From Acidobacteriota bacterium (lineage in GTDB: Bacteria; Acidobacteriota; Terriglobia; Bryobacterales; Bryobacteraceae): a stretch of DNA of 7,367 nt. The DNA lies in contig JAFDVT010000763.1 of the NCBI GenBank assembly GCA_018268875.1, positions 1 to 7,367 of the forward strand, given 5' to 3'. Below the pieces are notes generated by a model that saw only the letters and a list, made by a program, of their open reading frames with translations, searched no databases and was not told the DNA's origin. The translations under genes and the position numbers were made by a program. Positions 4,857 to 7,367 of this stretch are shown here, piece after piece (the first letter of the stretch is position 1; each line of letters begins with the position of its first letter).

Positions 4857-6785
4857 ATGAGCAACATCAATGTGACGTTGCCGGATGGCAGCCAAAAGTC
4901 CGTACCTGCCTCCAGCACGCCAATGGAAATCGCACGGTCGATCAGTTCGCGCCTGGCCGATGACGCCGTAGTCGCGCGAGTGAATGGGGAATTGCAGGAC
5001 CTGAACCGTCCGCTGACTACCGACACGACCCTCGAGATCCTGACCTCGCGCAATCCGGAAGCGCTGGAGGTGTACCGCCATTCCACCGCGCACCTGCTGG
5101 CCGCCGCGGTGCTGGAACTGTTCCCGGAAACCAAGCTCGGCATCGGTCCGCCCACCGAACAAGGCTTCTTTTACGACTTTCAGCGCGCCGAACCCTTCTC
5201 GCCGGAAGATCTGGAAAAGATCGAAAAGAAGATGAAGGAAATCCGCGATCGCGACCTGCCGTACGAGCGCGTGATGACGGATAAGAATGAGGGCCTGGAG
5301 AAGTACAAGGACGCCTGGATGAAGTGCGAACTCATCCGCGACAAGGCCGACCAGACCTTTAGCGAATACACGCTGGGGCCGGGCTTCATCGACTTTTGCC
5401 GCGGTCCGCACGTACCGTCCACCAAGCGTCTGAAGGCGTTCAAGCTGATGTCGGTTTCAGGCGCCTATTGGAAGGGCGACGAAAAGAACGCCCAGTTGCA
5501 GCGCATTTACGGCACCGCGTTTTTCAGCCAGAAGGAACTGGACGAGTACATCGCAAAGCTCGAAGAAGCCAAGCGCCGCGACCATCGCAAGCTCGGCCAG
5601 GAACTGGACCTCTTCAGCATTCAGGAACTTGCCGGGCCCGGTCTGATTTTCTTCCACCCCAAAGGTGGCATGATCCGCAAGATCATCGAGGACTGGATGC
5701 GCGACGAGTACCTGAAGCGCGGCTATTCGCTCGTCTACACGCCGCACATCGCGCGTTCGGACCTGTGGAAGACCTCCGGCCATTACGGCTTCTACGCCGA
5801 GAACATGTTCACCCGCATGCCTCTCGACGACGCGGAATATCAGCTGAAGCCGATGAACTGCCCGTTCCACATCCTGATCTTCCGGGATCGCCTGCGCAGT
5901 TACCGCGAGCTTCCGGTGCGCCTCGGCGAACTCGGCACGGTGTACCGTTACGAACGCAGCGGCGTGATGCACGGACTGCTTCGCGTTCGCGGATTTACCC
6001 AGGATGACGCGCACATCTTCTGCACGCCGGAACAGACCGAAGACGAAGTGGTGAGCTGCCTGGAGTTCGCGTTCGACACGCTGCGGACGTTCGGTTTCAA
6101 TCAGTATGAAGCCGAGGTTTCGACGTGGGACGGCGGCGCGAGCGGCAAGTACGACGGTACGGCCGACCAGTGGAAGATGGCCGAAACCGCGCTCGTCCGC
6201 GCGTGCGAACGTCTCAAGATCGACGCTAAGGTCGCGCCGGATGAGGCTGCGTTCTATGGTCCGAAGATCGACGTCAAGCTGGTGGACGCCTTGGGCCGCA
6301 AATGGCAGTTGTCCACGGCGCAGTTCGACTTCACGTTGCCGCGCCGGTTCGGCCTCGAGTACGTCGCCGAAGACGGCAAGAAGCATCAGCCGATGATGGT
6401 GCATCGCGCGCTGTACGGCTCGATCGAACGGTTCTTCGGTATCCTGATCGAACACTACGCGGGCGCGTTCCCGACCTGGCTGTCGCCGGTGCAGGCGACC
6501 GTGCTGCCGATTACCGATAAGCAACTCGACTACGCCAAGCAGGTGACCGAAAAGCTGAAGGAAGCGGGCATCCGCGTGGAGCTCGACGATCGCAGCGAGA
6601 AGGTGAACCTCAAGATTCGCGACGCGCAGTTGCAGAAGATCCCGTACATGCTGGTGGTGGGGGGCAGGGAAGCCGAAACCGGTTCCGTGTCCGTGCGCCA
6701 TCGCAAGGACGGCGACCTGGGCGTCCACACGCTTGAGGACTTCCTCAACCGGATCCAGAACGAAATCGAGACCAAAGCGGTGTGA
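4857..6785 (+). CDS. thrS: Threonyl-tRNA synthetase
   Basis: This class II synthetase charges tRNA-Thr in the cytoplasm. At 642 aa it equals the length I recall for the E. coli enzyme. Domains in order are TGS (about 1-62), the editing domain (about 63-240) with HSTAH (H75, H79) and C181/H185 in FCRGPHVP, and the catalytic core (about 245-540). The core has motif 2 around YRYERSG (R364, E366), zinc ligands C335 (MNCPFH), H386 (DDAHIF) and H516 (MMVHRA), and motif 3 GSIERFFG (R525). The anticodon-binding domain follows (about 545-642). Nothing essential is missing. The ATG at 4857 gives a standard N-terminus (MSNINVTLPDG); the ribosome-binding site is only a purine run (AGAGAG, 4848-4853) placed close to the start. 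Only 27 nt separate it from the upstream terminator, too little for a T-box or long attenuator leader. No convincing promoter is visible. The stop overlaps the next gene's start by 4 nt. Confidence 0.98.
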   Translation: MSNINVTLPDGSQKSVPASSTPMEIARSISSRLADDAVVARVNGELQDLNRPLTTDTTLEILTSRNPEALEVYRHSTAHLLAAAVLELFPETKLGIGPPTEQGFFYDFQRAEPFSPEDLEKIEKKMKEIRDRDLPYERVMTDKNEGLEKYKDAWMKCELIRDKADQTFSEYTLGPGFIDFCRGPHVPSTKRLKAFKLMSVSGAYWKGDEKNAQLQRIYGTAFFSQKELDEYIAKLEEAKRRDHRKLGQELDLFSIQELAGPGLIFFHPKGGMIRKIIEDWMRDEYLKRGYSLVYTPHIARSDLWKTSGHYGFYAENMFTRMPLDDAEYQLKPMNCPFHILIFRDRLRSYRELPVRLGELGTVYRYERSGVMHGLLRVRGFTQDDAHIFCTPEQTEDEVVSCLEFAFDTLRTFGFNQYEAEVSTWDGGASGKYDGTADQWKMAETALVRACERLKIDAKVAPDEAAFYGPKIDVKLVDALGRKWQLSTAQFDFTLPRRFGLEYVAEDGKKHQPMMVHRALYGSIERFFGILIEHYAGAFPTWLSPVQATVLPITDKQLDYAKQVTEKLKEAGIRVELDDRSEKVNLKIRDAQLQKIPYMLVVGGREAETGSVSVRHRKDGDLGVHTLEDFLNRIQNEIETKAV

Positions 6786-7367
6786 TCTGGATCTCAGGTG
6801 CCCTGCTGCTCGGCAGTTGGGTGTATTGCATCCTGATTATTCTGGCCGTACGGAAATGGAATTCCGTGCGGCCTTCGCCTTTGCGTCTGCCGCCGGAAGG
6901 AATCTCGATTCTGAAGCCGCTGGCGGGCTTGGACGACGGCCTCGAACGCAACCTGCGCACGTTCTTCGAGCAGGAATACCGTGGCCCGTGGGAGATCCTG
7001 TTCGCGGTCCGCGTGGAGTCAGATCCGTCTGTCCCCATCGTGCGGAAGTTGCAGGCGGAGTTTCCGCAGGTGCCATCGCGACTGCTGATCGTCGGTGAAC
7101 CGCCGTATCCGAACGCCAAGGTCTGGAGTCTCGACCGCATGATGCGCGAGGCCTCGCATGACCTGCTGATCATGAGCGATTCCGACATGCGCGTCGACAA
7201 TCCGCACATGCTGACGGTGATTGCTGCGGAGTTCCAGGACGACGCGAAGGTTGGCGTCGCGACGTGCCCCTATCGCGCCTATGCCGGGGAAAGCATCTGG
7301 TCGCGCCTTGAGGCGATCGGCATGAATACGGAATTCTTCGGTGGCGTGTTCGTAGCGCGGATGCTCG
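6782..7367 (+). CDS. hpnI: HpnI/ceramide glucosyltransferase-like glycosyltransferase (GT21), 3' truncated
   Basis: The frame stays open to the window edge: 195 codons are present and the end is missing. It begins with GTG at 6782, overlapping the thrS stop by 4 nt. An N-terminal hydrophobic helix (about 2-23) is followed by a GT-A-type domain: SILKPLAGLDDGLERNL (42-58), FFEQEY (61-66), PPYPNAKVWSLDRMM (107-121), LIMSDSDMRVD (129-139, acidic cluster D133/D135), TCPYRAYAG (161-169) and WSRLEAIGMNTEFF (173-186). This set of motifs is what I know from ceramide glucosyltransferases and from HpnI, which transfers N-acetylglucosamine to bacteriohopanetetrol in hopanoid lipid synthesis. The third acidic motif and the (Q/R)xxRW region lie beyond the window. 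A bacterial glycolipid enzyme with another acceptor cannot be excluded. No ribosome-binding site is evident, so it likely depends on thrS translation. Confidence 0.82.
   Translation, partial: MIWISGALLLGSWVYCILIILAVRKWNSVRPSPLRLPPEGISILKPLAGLDDGLERNLRTFFEQEYRGPWEILFAVRVESDPSVPIVRKLQAEFPQVPSRLLIVGEPPYPNAKVWSLDRMMREASHDLLIMSDSDMRVDNPHMLTVIAAEFQDDAKVGVATCPYRAYAGESIWSRLEAIGMNTEFFGGVFVARML

Noticed and set aside
5457..6728. 423-aa open frame on the minus strand opposite thrS
   Set aside because: It is fully contained in thrS, whose every motif is intact; the antisense protein resembles no family I know.
1..7367. CRISPR array, tRNA/rRNA genes, insertion sequences or transposase genes
   Set aside because: I saw no spaced repeat array, no tRNA cloverleaf, no rRNA-like stretch, no terminal inverted repeats and no transposase-like protein on either strand.

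Overview
The window comes from a GC-rich bacterial chromosome with an outer membrane-type gene set. It runs entirely on the + strand and is densely packed. The best guess for the source is a Gram-negative soil-type bacterium, possibly Acidobacteriota (Bryobacterales/Solibacter-like). That guess rests only on the gene combination and my recollection of protein variants: a cysteine-rich GRLGC..AGCCWG Lgt, a HpnI-type lipid glycosyltransferase after thrS, and TadE/TadG-like genes beside housekeeping genes. I could not run a database search.

Layout. (1) 1-1679: a housekeeping operon with the 3' end of ileS (isoleucyl-tRNA synthetase), lspA (signal peptidase II) and lgt (prolipoprotein diacylglyceryl transferase). 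All three reading frames overlap (4 nt and 11 nt), so translation is probably coupled. Lgt and LspA catalyse consecutive lipoprotein maturation steps in the inner membrane. (2) 1680-1833: a 154-nt non-coding leader of clearly lower GC (75 of 154 by my count), with two short dyads and one half of a 14-nt direct repeat whose other copy lies inside lgt. (3) 1834-4763: a three-gene unit with two TadE/TadF-like pseudopilin genes and one large TadG-like gene with a von Willebrand factor A (VWA) domain. A very clear intrinsic terminator closes it at 4796-4829. No other Tad secretion/pilus gene (ATPase, TadB/C, secretin, CpaB, Flp pilin, prepilin peptidase) is in the window. (4) 4857-6785: full-length thrS (threonyl-tRNA synthetase) with all editing and zinc ligands. 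(5) 6782-7367: the 5' part of a GT21/HpnI-like glycosyltransferase gene. It starts with GTG inside the thrS stop region and runs off the window edge.

How the parts fit. The flanking genes are conventional. The accessory element is the middle block, a self-contained tadE-tadE/F-tadG-VWA unit between an lgt operon and thrS, with its own leader and terminator. Both small proteins carry a prepilin-like Gly followed by Glu at +5 before one membrane helix. The large protein has an intact MIDAS metal site and a long insertion inside the VWA fold. The likely role is a cell-surface or envelope adhesin/pilus-associated complex, but its partners must be encoded elsewhere.
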